This document shows, piece by piece, positions 37,466 through 49,153 of a stretch of DNA of 64,000 nucleotides. A model generated the notes under the pieces. The model did not search any database. It was not told the DNA's origin and worked only from the letters and a program-made list of their open reading frames with translations. The stretch's first letter is position 1. Each line of letters opens with the position of its first letter. The stretch spans positions 4,154,001 through 4,218,000 of the forward strand of contig SPDT01000004.1 of assembly GCA_008477525.1 (NCBI GenBank). Reading direction: 5' to 3'. A program made the translations under genes and the position numbers. The stretch comes from Hypomyces perniciosus. Lineage: Eukaryota > Ascomycota > Sordariomycetes > Hypocreales > Hypocreaceae.

Positions 37466-40400
37466 TATACTAAGCAGTAACTATTTCCTATATAAACGCT
37501 TCTTTAAGCCTTAAACTTAAATACTTTAATATATACTTAATAGCCTAAAAAGTTTCTAACTTTATAGTTTAAAAGTATACTTTTATATAATTAAATTTAA
37601 AGGGTAGCGGAGAAATCCTATATAATAAGCTAACCCTTTACTGCTAATATATAAGTAATTTACTTTACTTTTCTCTTTTCCTTTTTTTTTTCTTTTTTAT
37701 CTCTCTCTCTCTTTTACTTTCTCTCTCTTTATAGCTGCTTTCTCTATAAATATTCCTTCCTCTCGCTTTTTATTACCAGCTAACCTATTATACAATAGCA
37801 GTTCTCTTCTTTTAGTTTAGCCTACTACTATAAGTTCTTTTTTTCCTTTTGCAATAAATATTACTACTTTATAAGTTTTCTATAGTTAATTCTTTACTAT
37901 AACTTCCTATTTAATACACTTATAGCCTGGTTTTAGAAAATAATAGCAATCTTACAGTATTTAAGAACTTTAATATAGTAAGCCTATCTTTACTTATAGC
38001 TAATACTATTTTAATTGCGTCTCTATTAAAATACCCTCCCTTTAAGATTACTATACTTTCGCTAGTAAAACGCTATAAAGCTGCTAGTAATTTAACCTAA
38101 TAGGTATTCTAGTATAAATATAACTATTAGCTACTGCTAATTTACTATAAACGCCCTGCCCTTTACTGTTATTATTTGAATCTTTTAATTAAATAAAATA
38201 TAAAATTAAAAAAAGAATTACTTTAATACTATAATAATAAATATAAGTTTTATATAATTAAAAAGTCAAACTTTTTATATTAATTTATATTATATTAGCT
38301 GCTTTAAAAAATATTTTTATTATTTTTTCAATAATAAATTATATAATTTAATTATTTATTAATTTATTAATACTGCTAAAGCATTAATTAAATATTTTTA
38401 AAAGTCCCTTATTAATAAAGTAAATGCTTTAATATTACTTTTTTACTACATAGTAGTAGCTAATACATAATTAATTTATAATAGTATTATTATAGATTTA
38501 ATATAAAAAGAATTTTATATTAATGCAATAAAAGTTAAGCCTGGCTAAAGAGCAGAAAAAGAAAGAGTTTACAGTAAATAAGCAGTATTACTGCTAAAAC
38601 TTGGAGCGCTTAAACCTTTAAATTGCTCTTAATTAAGCAAAATCTCTTACTATTATTACTACTATTATATATACTTTTATTCTAATATATATGTGTTTAT
38701 TTATAATAAGCAGTTTTTAATTAATTATTATAGAATATATTAGTGTATTAAAATTTTTATATTTTTTTTAAATATATCCTACTACTATTGAAAATTGCAA
38801 TAAAATACTATTTAGAGATAAAGAAAACTAGCTGTTATTTAGTAATAGTGTTACTGCTTATTTACTGCAAGATATATACTGTTGCAAGTTTATTTTCTGT
38901 TTTTAATTAACTGGTTAAAACTATACAGTACCTTGCTTTTTTTAACTTTATAATATTTAATAATAGTAGCTAGTTATTTACTAGTAAATCGCTATTTATA
39001 CTTTTAAATTAATTTAATATTAGTAAAATTACTTTTTTTTATTAAGTATTATTAATCTTTAAATAGTCTGTTTATTTAATTAACTATAAATATTATATCC
39101 CTATATATTTATAATTAATAATTCTTTTAACTTTAAATATCTTTTTAATATTAAAAAGGTAATTTATTAATTTAAAAAGTTTTCTTTTATAGCTATAATA
39201 TAGTTTAAGATTTATAATATTAAAAATATTATAAATTTTAATAAAAGATAAAAGATAAATTTAATATACTAATCTACTTATTCTAATTTAATATTTAATC
39301 TAATAGGGATTAGTATACTTTTTAGTAAGCTTTTTATTAAATTGCTAAAGTTTTAGGTATTTTATAGAAAGTAATACTTAATTATTTATAGTAAATTTCT
39401 TTTTAAGTCAGTAAATATTATATTACTTTTTTTTTTTTTTTTAATTCTATTATAGTATTGATTTAACTATTTTATAAGTAATTTAAAGCTTTTTTACCTT
39501 TATAATAGTATTAGTATAATATTTATAATAGGTTAGTTTATTATAACCTAGAGCGTTAGGCTTATAGTTAAATAGTAAAAAGCTAATAAATAGCTAGTTA
39601 TAGAATATTTAGCACTATTATATATAGATTAAATAAAAGATAATTTTTACAGTTAATTATTTTATTATTTACTGTAAAAAGAATATAAATAATGCTTTAA
39701 GGCTTAATTCTACTATTTAGTTTAACTATTAGTTTATAGGTAAAAAGTAATACTAAATCGCTATTTATAAGCAAATAAGTAACAGAAACTTCGCTAAAAT
39801 CTAGATATAAATAATCAATCTCTATTAAAGATAATTCCTTATAATATTTTAAAAATTAAATAAATATATTTTATAAAAAGGTTAGCGACTCTGCTATTTT
39901 TAATATATACTATTATAGGTATATATAAAATATATTTTATATATCGATTAATAATAATAAAAATTGTATTATATAGGTGTTTACCTTTATAGTTTAGGAT
40001 TTCCGGTAAATCTATAATAAAATCTATAAAAAGTTTTTAAAAGGTCTTTTTAATATTAATAATAAAGTAAATTTACTATAAAGTTAATATATTCTTGCCT
40101 TTATTATTTAGTAAATATAATATATAAATATATAGTATTTAATATTTTATTTTATATTTTACTAATAATAAATTAATATAATATATTTTAAAGTATAATT
40201 AACTTTTTAATGTTTAATAGTTAGATTATTATAAAATAATATTAAAATCTTAATATAAAAACCTATTAATATATAGACTTTACCTTAATAGTAAATTAGC
40301 TAATTATTACTAATAACCTAGTTATTACTATAAAATATATTAACTACTCTTTAACTTTAAACTTTCTGCTAAATAAAGTAATCTCTTTATTAAGCTTATA

Positions 40401-43400
40401 AAATAGCTAAGTATAAAGACTTTTATAATTTTAGCAGTAAACTTATAGTAGTCTGCTATATAACCTATAAACTAGCAGTTATAACTTTAACTACTATACT
40501 TTACAGGTAAATTATCTGCTAAATAATATTTAATCCCTATCCTTTATTTTAAAGTAACGCTAAAGTAATACTCCTATCTATAGGCGACTTGATATATTTT
40601 TAGTTATTATAATACGCTATTATAGATCCTTTTGGTTTATATAGGCTATTAGCTTTTATATTATAAAAATACTATAAAATTATTAATATATAACTTTACT
40701 ATAATTCTTTAATTTTAATAGGATTATAAAAATTAAAACATTAAAATAAAGCGTTAGTAAAGTTAAACTTCTTTAGCCTATATTTAATATAAAAATTAAA
40801 TAAAGCTAGTTTATTAAAATCTACTTACTAGTATAAAAGGTTTTACTTAGCTATAAAGTAATAATAGTTAAAATAGTCTATTATAACCTAAATCTCTATA
40901 CCTATATAAGCTAAATAGTATCTTTATATTTAGAAGGCCTTTATAATAGTAAAAGATTTAATATTAAAGGTATAATAATATAATTTAAAACTATATAACT
41001 TTTTTAATATATATACTATAAAGTGCTAGGCATCTCGCTAATATTAAATTAATATTACTTTAATTGTATAGTTTAATATATCTATCTTTATATAAATTAA
41101 TGCCTTTAAGTTATAATATATTAAAATAGGTTTCTTTAAAAACTTTCCTTTAAACTGTTAAAAAGCTTTAAAAGTATTAGGCTTTAGCTATAAAAAACTT
41201 TTTTATTGCTCATAAATAAAATCTATTAAAGGTATAATAATTTTACTATAATTTTTAATAAAATAGCAGTAAAATCCTATTAATCCTAGAAATATAAAAA
41301 TATTATATATACTTGTAAATATTAACTATTTAATAATAGCTTAAATATATAATTATTTTATTGTAATTTTATAAAGTGTAATAATATATTTAAAAAAAAG
41401 TATTAAAATAATATAAAAGATATATTTATTAATATTAATATATAGCTTTATATTTTATAACTTTAAAAAAACCTAGTAAATATATTATATATATTTTTTA
41501 AAAGTATAGCTATCAATTAATATGTTATTAAAGTATATAATATAAATAAAATTAATTAGATTTTATAGTATATTATTAATATATTGCTGAAAAGTTATAG
41601 GGGAATTTATAAGGCTAAATAGTATAATATTATATTTAAAGTATCTATATTAACAGTAAAATACTGTCTTTTACTTATCTTTTTTATAGATAAGTATTTA
41701 ATAATATATATTTTTTAAATTAAATTTAATAAAAATTTTAATATATAAAAGTCTATTAAGAATTTTAAAAATTAATAATAAAAGAGCGCGGTTTTTATAC
41801 ATTATTTTATTTAAAGTATAGAAATCGATATATATTTATAGTTTACTGCCTTTCTTTAATATAAAGATTATAAAGGCATTTACAGGATTAATAGACTGCC
41901 GAATTTATATATTTTATAATGCTTTTTCTAAATATTTATAGAAAGCTTTTAGCTTTTTAAGTGCTAGATTATAGATAAGATTTTATAGAGGTATTTTCTT
42001 ATCTTTTAATTTAATAGTATATTATTAGTTTGCTAATACATTAACAGCTTTTTCTGCAGAGAAAATATTAATAAGATTATAATATATAAAAGTAATTTTA
42101 AATATAAAGCTAACTTATAGTCTTTTAGGGAAATAGCTTTATTTAAGTTAAAAGATAATAGGTTTTTTAAAAGCTTTTAACTTAATTTCCAGTTTTTTTT
42201 AATTACTAATATAAAAGCTATTTAAGCTTTTTTAATAGTTTATTATAGCTGCTTTTTAAAGGCTATTAAAGTAATAGAATCCCTAGTTAAAGGATAATTC
42301 TATCGATTATACTTTTAGGAAAAGGTAAAATCAGCTTTTTAAAATTAAAGTCTTTTTAAAATAAAATCTTTTAAGCTATTAGTAATAATGTAATAAAATA
42401 GTTACTTTTTCTTTACTTTTTAGTTATTAATTATCTTTATAAATATATCTATATAACTATAAGTTATAATAGAAATACCTGGAAAAATAATAGTAAATTT
42501 AAAAGCTAGTAATAGACTTTTTAATTAATTTTTTTATTATAAAAAGATAATATAAATATTACTGCTAGGATTAAATAAAGTATTTATATACTGCTAATAG
42601 CTATTTAGCTATACTTTCTTTAATTATTTTATAAATAGATTTATATAGTAATTATATTTTTAAGTTTAATAAATTGCAGGTTTAGTATTTCTATTAATAA
42701 ACTATAGCTAAATAAAGTTATTATACTTTTTAATAAAGTAATATTTACTATTATATTTTATATAATTAAAAGCTTAATAAAAGGTTTTATAGTAAAGATT
42801 ATTATATTTTTAATAAACTATTAAACTAAAAAGGTTTCTTTATTCTTTTAAACCTTTAAATATTTTAATTATTTAGCTTTTTAAAGTATTAGCAGTATAA
42901 TTTTAATATAATCCCTGCTAATTAATAGGTTTGGTTTTTCTATATTTTCTTTAAAATTAAAATTCCTATTAAAAGCTATTTACATTATTAATATAAGTAT
43001 ATATAAAAGTTTTAATAATTATACTAATATAGATTAATTCCTGCTAAGTTATAGGGATTTTATAGTAAAGTATCTATTTATTTATTATAGGGGAAAAGTA
43101 TTATAAGAATATATAAATCTTAAATTATAAAAGAGTTATTTTAAAGAATTTGCTTTTAGTAATTTTAAATTAAAAGAAAAATAACTAACAATTTTATTTA
43201 GCAGTTTAATATAGGCAAAAGATTTATAAGGTACTTTATAATACCTAGTTAAGCTATTATAATTATTATTTTTAAATTATTAATAAAATTTATTTTAAAT
43301 AATTAATTTAATAGATTTACCTTTTTTTTAAAATAATTAACCTATTACTATTAAATATCTCCTTTTAAGCAGGAAATAGTATAGGTAATTTTATAAGTTA

Positions 43401-43882
43401 TTTAAGAAAAGGTATTAAAGGATAATTTAAACTGCCTTTTAATTATAATAAAAAAAGTCTATAGTTTTATTTAAAACTTTCTTTTATAATAAAAAGCTTA
43501 AATTTATATTTTACTTTAATTACCTTTATAAAATTATTTTAAATTAATAGTATATAATAAACTAATTATAGGCAATAAACTTTTAATCTTTAAAAGTTTA
43601 AAAAAAAAGTTTTCCTTTTAACGAAAAATATTTAAATATTTCCTTTTTAAGTATATTTACTATTTATCTTTTATTTACTAAATATAAATATTAAATTCTT
43701 TTTCTATAAATAAAGTATTATTTAAAAGGCCTAGTTAATAATTTAAAAGAGTAACTTTATTTTAAAGTCTTTATATTTAAAATATAGCCTTTTTACTAAA
43801 AGTAAGCTAATTATTCGCTGCTAAAGGTATCTTTAACTTTAATAATCTTTTTACTTTTATTAAGAATAATAAAAGATTAGTA

Positions 43883-44144
43883 TATTAAAGACCTTTTTTA
43901 AAGCAGATAAATTAAGTAAAGGGCTGCGACTTTAAAGAAAAGTAAAGGAGGTTAGAGAGTAATTACTTAAAGGAGAAATAGGTGCTAATAAGCGGGTAAT
44001 AAGCTAGAAATTAATAGTTAGGTATAGCAGTAGTAGTTTACTGGTCTCTAAAGTTCTATATCTTCAGGGATTACAGTTACTCTTATATATGCATTCCGGC
44101 CTATATAATATCATAAGAGCTCCGGAGCTTCTGGTCTCCTGACA
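43883..44144 (-). repeat. 5' LTR of element B (intact copy)
   Basis: 262 bp. It acts as an empty-site record: it shows, uninterrupted, the sequences into which C (at ...ATTACTT|AAAGG...) and D2 (at ...GGATTACAG|TTACTC...) inserted in the other LTR. Confidence 0.92.
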
Positions 44145-44479
44145 ATTAAAGCCTATAACTAAACTATATATTATTAATATTAAAAATTATATAATTTACT
44201 TTATTTGCCTTTATATTAAAAGTATTAAAATAGATTACCTGGAATTTCAATTTATATAAGTAATATAGCTATTTGCGGCTAAATAGCGCAATAAAAAGGA
44301 GGGGTATTATTATAGTATTAACTGTAACGCAATATTAACGCCCTGTTATGTGAGCTCCGGTTACATGACTAGGCCCCAACGCGTTCCTAGCTATAGCTTT
44401 CTATAGAGCCTTAGGGCTTTCTTGCTCTCCACGGCACAACAACGATATTTGCCCTGACCTGCCTTTCCATGCCGTGATA

Positions 44480-45402
44480 TATCTTAATATTAATTATAAG
44501 AAAATAAAATATAATACCTTTTCATATTTTAACTATCTATTTTTATTAAATTAACTATTTTATATAATACTAATTTGCTAGGCTTTAATGACTTATATAA
44601 GTCTATAAAGGTAACTTATAATTATATTAACTTAGTAAATTTATTGATAGGGAAATAATATACTAAAATATATATACCTATATAAGGACTAGTATAGAGC
44701 GCGGCAACTGCGCTGCTAATAGGACTATAAAACTGTAACTAAATAATTTAATACTTAAAAAATACTTTAAATTATTTAATTATAATACTAGTAGCTAAAA
44801 GCAACTAACGGTTGTCTTTCTATACTTTAATGGCTTTAACGGCCACGGTTAAAGTTATATATTAAAGGGGGGAAAAGATTATTATATATTAAACTAAATC
44901 TACCTCTTTATCTTTTATACTTATAGCTTCCTTAATACAGTAACTACTAAATTAAATAGTTAATTCTTCTTTAAGTAAGCAGGGGAAAAGAAATGCAAGT
45001 GCGTTGGGCCTGGCAGTTACCCACGACAAACGAGATAATTGAAGTATAGCCTCTATACAGAATAATTGAATATATAATACTATTACTTGGTTAGAGGCTG
45101 CATTCTTGACTGCGGTATTGCAGCCAACAAATAATTGGGTCCATTGTATGCGATACCTATTTAGGAGAAGGCGCTCTTGCGATCTGCCGACATTAGCACC
45201 AGCACTCTCAGTTGAGTAACAAAACAAGACACGTTCACTTAATAGATGCCCTAATATTGGCTACTTCGTCTATCTGCTAGAGCCTGCTACAATACAGTCG
45301 AAAACACAGGAATTAATAAAAAAAAAGCTGGCTAGGGCTGGGAACTAGGCCTCGCCATCCCTGAATGCTTGACTTTGACCCGCTGGGTCACCAGTTAATG
45401 CT
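44480..45402. other. Right flank of the nest; AT-rich then normal composition
   Basis: TA-rich to about 44940, then ordinary. It contains the right copy of a dispersed repeat (44650-44745) and a purine run, AAAGGGGGGAAAAG, at about 44864-44877 that resembles an LTR-element polypurine tract but has no LTR I can identify. Positions 44940-45402 show no supportable gene. Confidence 0.5.
44650..44745. repeat. Dispersed repeat, right copy (pairs with 8090-8190)
   Basis: Contains TATAGAGCGCGGCAACTGCGCT, aligned in the same orientation with the left copy but shifted toward A/T. Confidence 0.5.
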
Positions 45403-46127
45403 CTACGTGCAGCCATTGGCACGGTTGCTGAGACAGACATTTCCTCCAGTGTAGTCGGCCTTACCCTCGCAAGAAGCTTTTTGGAGATGTTCGTCATCAA
45501 CAACCGCACTGTTACAGCTAGTCCAAGTGCTCTTAAAGAAACCGACCTTCACATCATAGCTGGACCAAGAAATGCAGCAATTTTCTCCTCCCTGTTCCTG
45601 GCATCTGCTACGTGGCGCATTATGCACGTCGAGAGTAAAGCTACACGTGGCACCAGATAGACAGGCAAAGAGCGCAGAGCACGTGGCCCACGTCACGGCG
45701 TGTGCGGTTCTGATGAGAAAGTGTCTATCGCGCTGCTCAATGCTCTTAATATCTTCATCGGTCTTGCCGGCCACAGCGCCGAGGAGAGCCTCCATATCGC
45801 CGACCATATCTGCGTCCGTGAGGTCGAATGGCTTAGCGTAGGCGGCAGATATCAAGATCTTAGCCTTTTCCTCGTCCGTAGCGCCAGAGCTAGGTTTGAG
45901 GCTGGTAAGCCACGACTCCATGGTAGAGTTGTAGCCAGTAAAGCTGACGGCAATATCCCAGCGGCTAAGGTTGCCACGGGCATGTGGAAGTAGTCGATAG
46001 CGTCGTGGGTGACAATGAAATTGCGCTCGGGGGTCAACTTATGATCTGGGACGTCGGCAGGGACCGCGATAGCGATGCTAGCCAGTCCAACGACGAGGGC
46101 TGTAAATTTGGTAGGAGAGGAGAACAT
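45403..46127 (-). CDS. Small secreted 10-cysteine protein, apparently frameshifted
   Basis: The first segment starts at ATG 46127 with a clear signal peptide (MFSSPTKFTALVVGLASIAIAVPA). The second, in another frame, runs from about 45985 to the stop at 45403 and holds the mature domain. The frames meet near 45980, at a run of three C residues on the coding strand (ATGCCCGTGGC). No GT...AG intron of normal size joins them in phase with a good donor, so a one-base loss is the simplest reading; an assembly error or an unusual intron is possible. The second segment has an acidic helical pro-region and then ten cysteines, including ENCCISWS and VCLSNRANGC. The arrangement matches the divergent neighbour at 46778. 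The family function is unknown to me; it looks like a small secreted cysteine-rich protein. Confidence 0.65.
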
Positions 46128-46410
46128 CTTTGCGAGTCCAATAATGGGTTGTGTAATAATTGGCTAAGCTGGCAACGTGGAAAAGATGCTTGTGTATGAT
46201 GGAAGTTGAATATGCGAGAACAGAAGTATTATATACTTGAGCCATGGACTGCTTAGCTCCTCGAACCTCACTATTCGGCATTATATACGACCAAAACAGC
46301 ATACTACTTCTATAGCGTAGAACGGGTCATACACGAGTACTCCGTATAATCATCACTAATCTCAATAGTTATGCCTCTTTGGCTTTCGGTCTTACTGCTT
46401 ACTCTATAGG

Positions 46411-46570
46411 CCAAGCTAATTAACTCTAAGGCCCCGCTTATCCTCTAGACAATCAACTTCAAGCCCGGCAAACTGACTATAAGGCCCCTGCGTATTCTCT
46501 GGACAATTATTAACTACATTATACGAGGAAGCTGGGCTAACCGACTTTAAGGACCCCCTGATAATATTCA
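46411..46570 (+). repeat. Three degenerate tandem units in the intergenic region
   Basis: Units start at about 46411, 46462 and 46530, each with AAGC..GGC-AA-TGACT-TAAGG-CCCC; the first two also share TCTCT-GACAAT. Spacing is about 51 and 68 bp. They lie between the two divergent secreted-protein genes, so they could be promoter repeats or fragments of transposon ends. Confidence 0.5.
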
Positions 46571-46623
46571 GTTAGTGACCAGGTAGTAACTCTCAAAGTA
46601 GGACTGTTACCTTATCAGGGGTT
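46555..46623. repeat. Short inverted repeat (hairpin)
   Basis: CCCCTGATAA at the left and TTATCAGGGG at the right enclose about 50 bp upstream of the rightward secreted-protein gene. Confidence 0.5.
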
Positions 46624-46777
46624 TTCATATTAGTAATTGAAATGCAAGGCTCCATCCATATACCTATATATATGAGTCTTTCACTGCCCTTTAGCAAGTT
46701 CTAAACAGCAACACTTCTATCAATCCTAAGCATATCCACACAACACTAATCGCATTTCAATCGCTTTTTTGTTCACG

Positions 46778-47421
46778 ATGCTATTTGCAAAGATTTCTAT
46801 CCTGAGTGGCCTTGGTGCTGCTGCGGCAATTGAAGCAGCCGGCGTTGGGATTCCTGATACTCCTGAGGGTCTTGTGCTTCAGGAGTATCGCGTGTTAGAC
46901 GCTAGCTTCGGTCCATCTAATGATACCGCTGTCCTCTTATTATATGTCAACACCAGAACCATAGAACTCCTGCCAACTCTCTCATCAAGTCATGTCACTA
47001 ATGGTCATATAGCTATTCCAACGCCGATTCCGCTCATAAGGCTATTTCACCTGAAGTGCCCGCCAACGATGACAAAAAGCTATCGAAGAGATGCAACACC
47101 GGTGTTCCCTTTTGCGGCTCAAGCCATTATGCGGGCCAGGGACTTTGCTCTAATCTGCTTTATTCAATTGAGAACTCCTATTTCGAGCTACCAGACGTTC
47201 GGTCTATCTGTGCAAAGACTAACCATGACCAATGCTGCGTTAGCTGGGCAAATAATGTGTCCGGTTCTCCCCTCCGAACTGTTCTGGCTTCTCCAGGCTA
47301 TGCGGTGCTCCAAAAATGTGCTGGTCCTAAAGGAGTATCTGGATATGCGCGGAGCGTTTCGATCGGTTGGACCTGTACTACGCTGTGTCTGTCAAACCGA
47401 CCAAATGGATGTGAGAATTAG
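46778..47421 (+). CDS. Small secreted 10-cysteine protein with Kex2-like site
   Basis: Starts at ATG 46778 (MLFAKISILSGLGAAAAIEA, a signal peptide). The mature part is in another frame and ends at the stop at 47419-47421, so an intron is needed between about 46890 and 47045. Branch-like CTAAT near 46998 and acceptors at ...ATATAG and ...CATAAG fit, but I cannot choose the donor. After an acidic pro-region comes the dibasic KKLSKR, a Kex2-type site, directly followed by the first cysteine (CNTGVPFC). The ten cysteines include HDQCCVSW and TLCLSNRPNGC. The last block and the CC-x-SW motif match the divergent paralogue at 45403-46127. This suggests a secreted, processed, disulfide-rich protein, perhaps an effector or antimicrobial; no function is shown. 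Confidence 0.7.
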
Positions 47422-49153
47422 ACGAAACATATCAGGGGACAAGGGACTAGCACGCATCGGTAGGGGCATAACTCTCCGGTAAAAAGAAAATTTTGTATAC
47501 GTCCAGCCAGAATGCATCTGGCTAGAAAGGGACCCGTTTGTATACAACAATGGAGCTGCTATCCTCCAATGGAGGAATAAACAAGGGTCGTTTTCCGTTA
47601 TTGTATCTAGTTTACCACTCCGTTTTTTCATAGCACCGAAGTTTGTTCGTTCAGAAAGATAGCCTTTCTGTATGATTTCAGTGTGAATGCTCTCTCTCTC
47701 TCTCTCTCTCTCTTTTGAAAATGCAGTCAATCGGTACCGCTATGATTCTCAAAAACCCCATTCAGCAACATAATCAAGATCTTCAGCCTAGCCTTTTACC
47801 AATGGCTTAAGTCCTGCAAAGATTCCTCAGAACTGCTGGTGAATCTTTGCCGGTCTTTACGGAGTTTCTTTCTGCGCGTTAAAATTGCCGTCCACGGTCA
47901 ATTTCCAGTCTCTTATGGTGGTCAGCAATTTCGAACAGCTGCGTCTCTTTGGCTTCGGGCATTACTGGTCATTGCCTATTTTGGGGTTGTGTGTGTGTGT
48001 TGGTGCTTAACCCCTAGGCAACAAAATAGTTACCTACTCGTATTATCTGACAGTCATAAGGCCCACGGCAGTCAGAAAAAGTGGTACTACCACCAGGGGA
48101 GCTGTGGCCAAGTGGAACCATACGAGATTGAATTATGGTTACTTAAGAGAGTATAATTTAAGTAAGGACCCCGAGAAATAGCAGTTAAAGTAAAGAGTAA
48201 TAGGGGGCTAAGAGACGATTCCTACGTGCTCACTGCTATCGCCCTTCCTCGTCTCAACATTGTGTCTATTCATATCCCCCATTAGGCCGAGAGTTCAAGA
48301 TGGCCATCGCCATCCATATTTAGTCAGTGCTGCATTGTTATGAGTGGAAGTATAATTGTTTGTCGGGCTTCTTCGAATTTATCCCAGTTCGCGAATGTCC
48401 TAGTTCAAGGCCTTTGCCATGGATGTTATTGCACAAGTCCGCTATGAAATGAACACTAAAGAAAAAAAGGGAAAAGTCAATCCAGTAAGATCTCTTTAAG
48501 CGGCACAAACAATGCCGAGCGAAGTACCGCCACTACCAGAGATCTTACACCCAGGGTTATTAACCAGTCGGCCCGAGTAGTGTAGTCACTTGGGCCATCA
48601 AGCCCCGGACCTAAGACCCTTATGAATCGAGCCCTAGGAGATACTACGAGTATACTCCGCATATGCCGCAAGGATCACAAAGGTTAGTTTTGTACAAGAT
48701 CCATATCCTGATTTTTGATTGGCTAATAAAATGTAAGTCACAGTACTTCTAAATACTATTAAGTCACCATCAAAATCAAGTCCTAGGTACACCATAATAA
48801 TCAGGAAAGCCATTATCACGATCAATAACCTTAGTCGCCGTAGCATTAATATCGTCAAATTATTGCCAATTAGGGAAGAGGTCACTATGTATAGTATTTT
48901 ATATAGAAATATACTGCTGTATTATTAGCCAATTAAAAATCATGATGTGGGTCTTGAACTAAGTTAACCTTTATGATCCTTGTGGCATGTACGGAGTACT
49001 CCGTACACTCACACACTACTCCGTACATACACTACGCTATAGCAATTATTGATTTTATGCTAAACGTTTAGGTATTAGCGTTTAAAAATAGTTAATATCG
49101 AATACCTAAATAACAACTTAATAAAACCCTGTATTTTCTAATACCTAGGTATA
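47422..49153. other. Intergenic region, no gene recognised
   Basis: Holds a (CT)12 microsatellite (47690-47714), an inverted palindrome TACGGAGTACTCCGTA at 48990-49005, and a TACTCCGTA at 49017-49025. Several short open frames (for example 47839-48156) show no family resemblance and have unconvincing composition. Confidence 0.5.
47690..47714. repeat. (CT)n microsatellite
   Basis: About twelve CT units. Confidence 0.9.

Larger units (their letters stand above)
36903..43882 (-). pseudogene. Destroyed internal region of element B
   Basis: About 6.5 kb of TA-rich sequence (6980 bp minus the TRIM and its duplication) with no open frame. Pol homology reads leftward, with RT near 41780-41920. Gag should lie toward 43.8 kb, but I cannot delimit it. 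Confidence 0.7.
18602..44144 (-). mobile_element. LTR retrotransposon B, inserted in A
   Basis: The 262-bp LTRs begin TGTCAGAGACC and end GGTCTCCTGACA in the best-preserved copies. The left LTR is cut into three pieces (18602-18687, 31300-31407, 36835-36902) by elements C and D2. The pieces add to 86+108+68 = 262 bp, exactly the length of the intact right LTR (43883-44144). The target duplication ATTAA is at 18597-18601 and 44145-44149. The sequence GGCTGCCCCCCTTTTT just inside the left LTR is a purine tract on the - strand, so B reads leftward. Without inner insertions it is 7030 bp. A degraded RT region (KKGSKL, then a YIDFYTLN-like run) reads on the - strand near 41780-41920, so B is a Gypsy-type element. 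Confidence 0.92.
12469..44479 (+). mobile_element. LTR retrotransposon A (outermost of the nest)
   Basis: Two 172-bp LTRs (12469-12640 and 44308-44479) bound the whole nest. Each copy starts near TGTCACGGCAC and ends near TGCCGTGATA, an inverted terminal repeat. A purine tract, AAAAAGGAGGGGTA, lies directly before the right LTR on the + strand, which gives the + orientation. Removing element B and its duplication leaves 6463 bp, a normal Ty3/Gypsy length. The internal part is 12641-18601 plus 44150-44307. Near 15990-16020 a degraded RT core reads like YLNNIFIY, matching the Gypsy YLDDILIF motif with D changed to N. Flanking 5-mers are TATAT (12464-12468) and TATCT (44480-44484), a 4/5 match. 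Confidence 0.9.

Noticed and set aside
12469..44479. Possibility that the AT-rich block is a centromere or mitochondrial DNA insertion
   Set aside because: Nested LTR pairs, target duplications and Gypsy pol relics explain it. No mitochondrial gene was recognised. A centromeric role cannot be tested from sequence alone.
44952..45227. 91-codon open frame on the - strand at the nest border
   Set aside because: No recognisable pattern, and overlap with a transition from AT-rich DNA makes it likely incidental.
47839..48156. 105-codon open frame on the + strand
   Set aside because: No domain, signal or composition evidence. It sits in an intergenic region with microsatellites.
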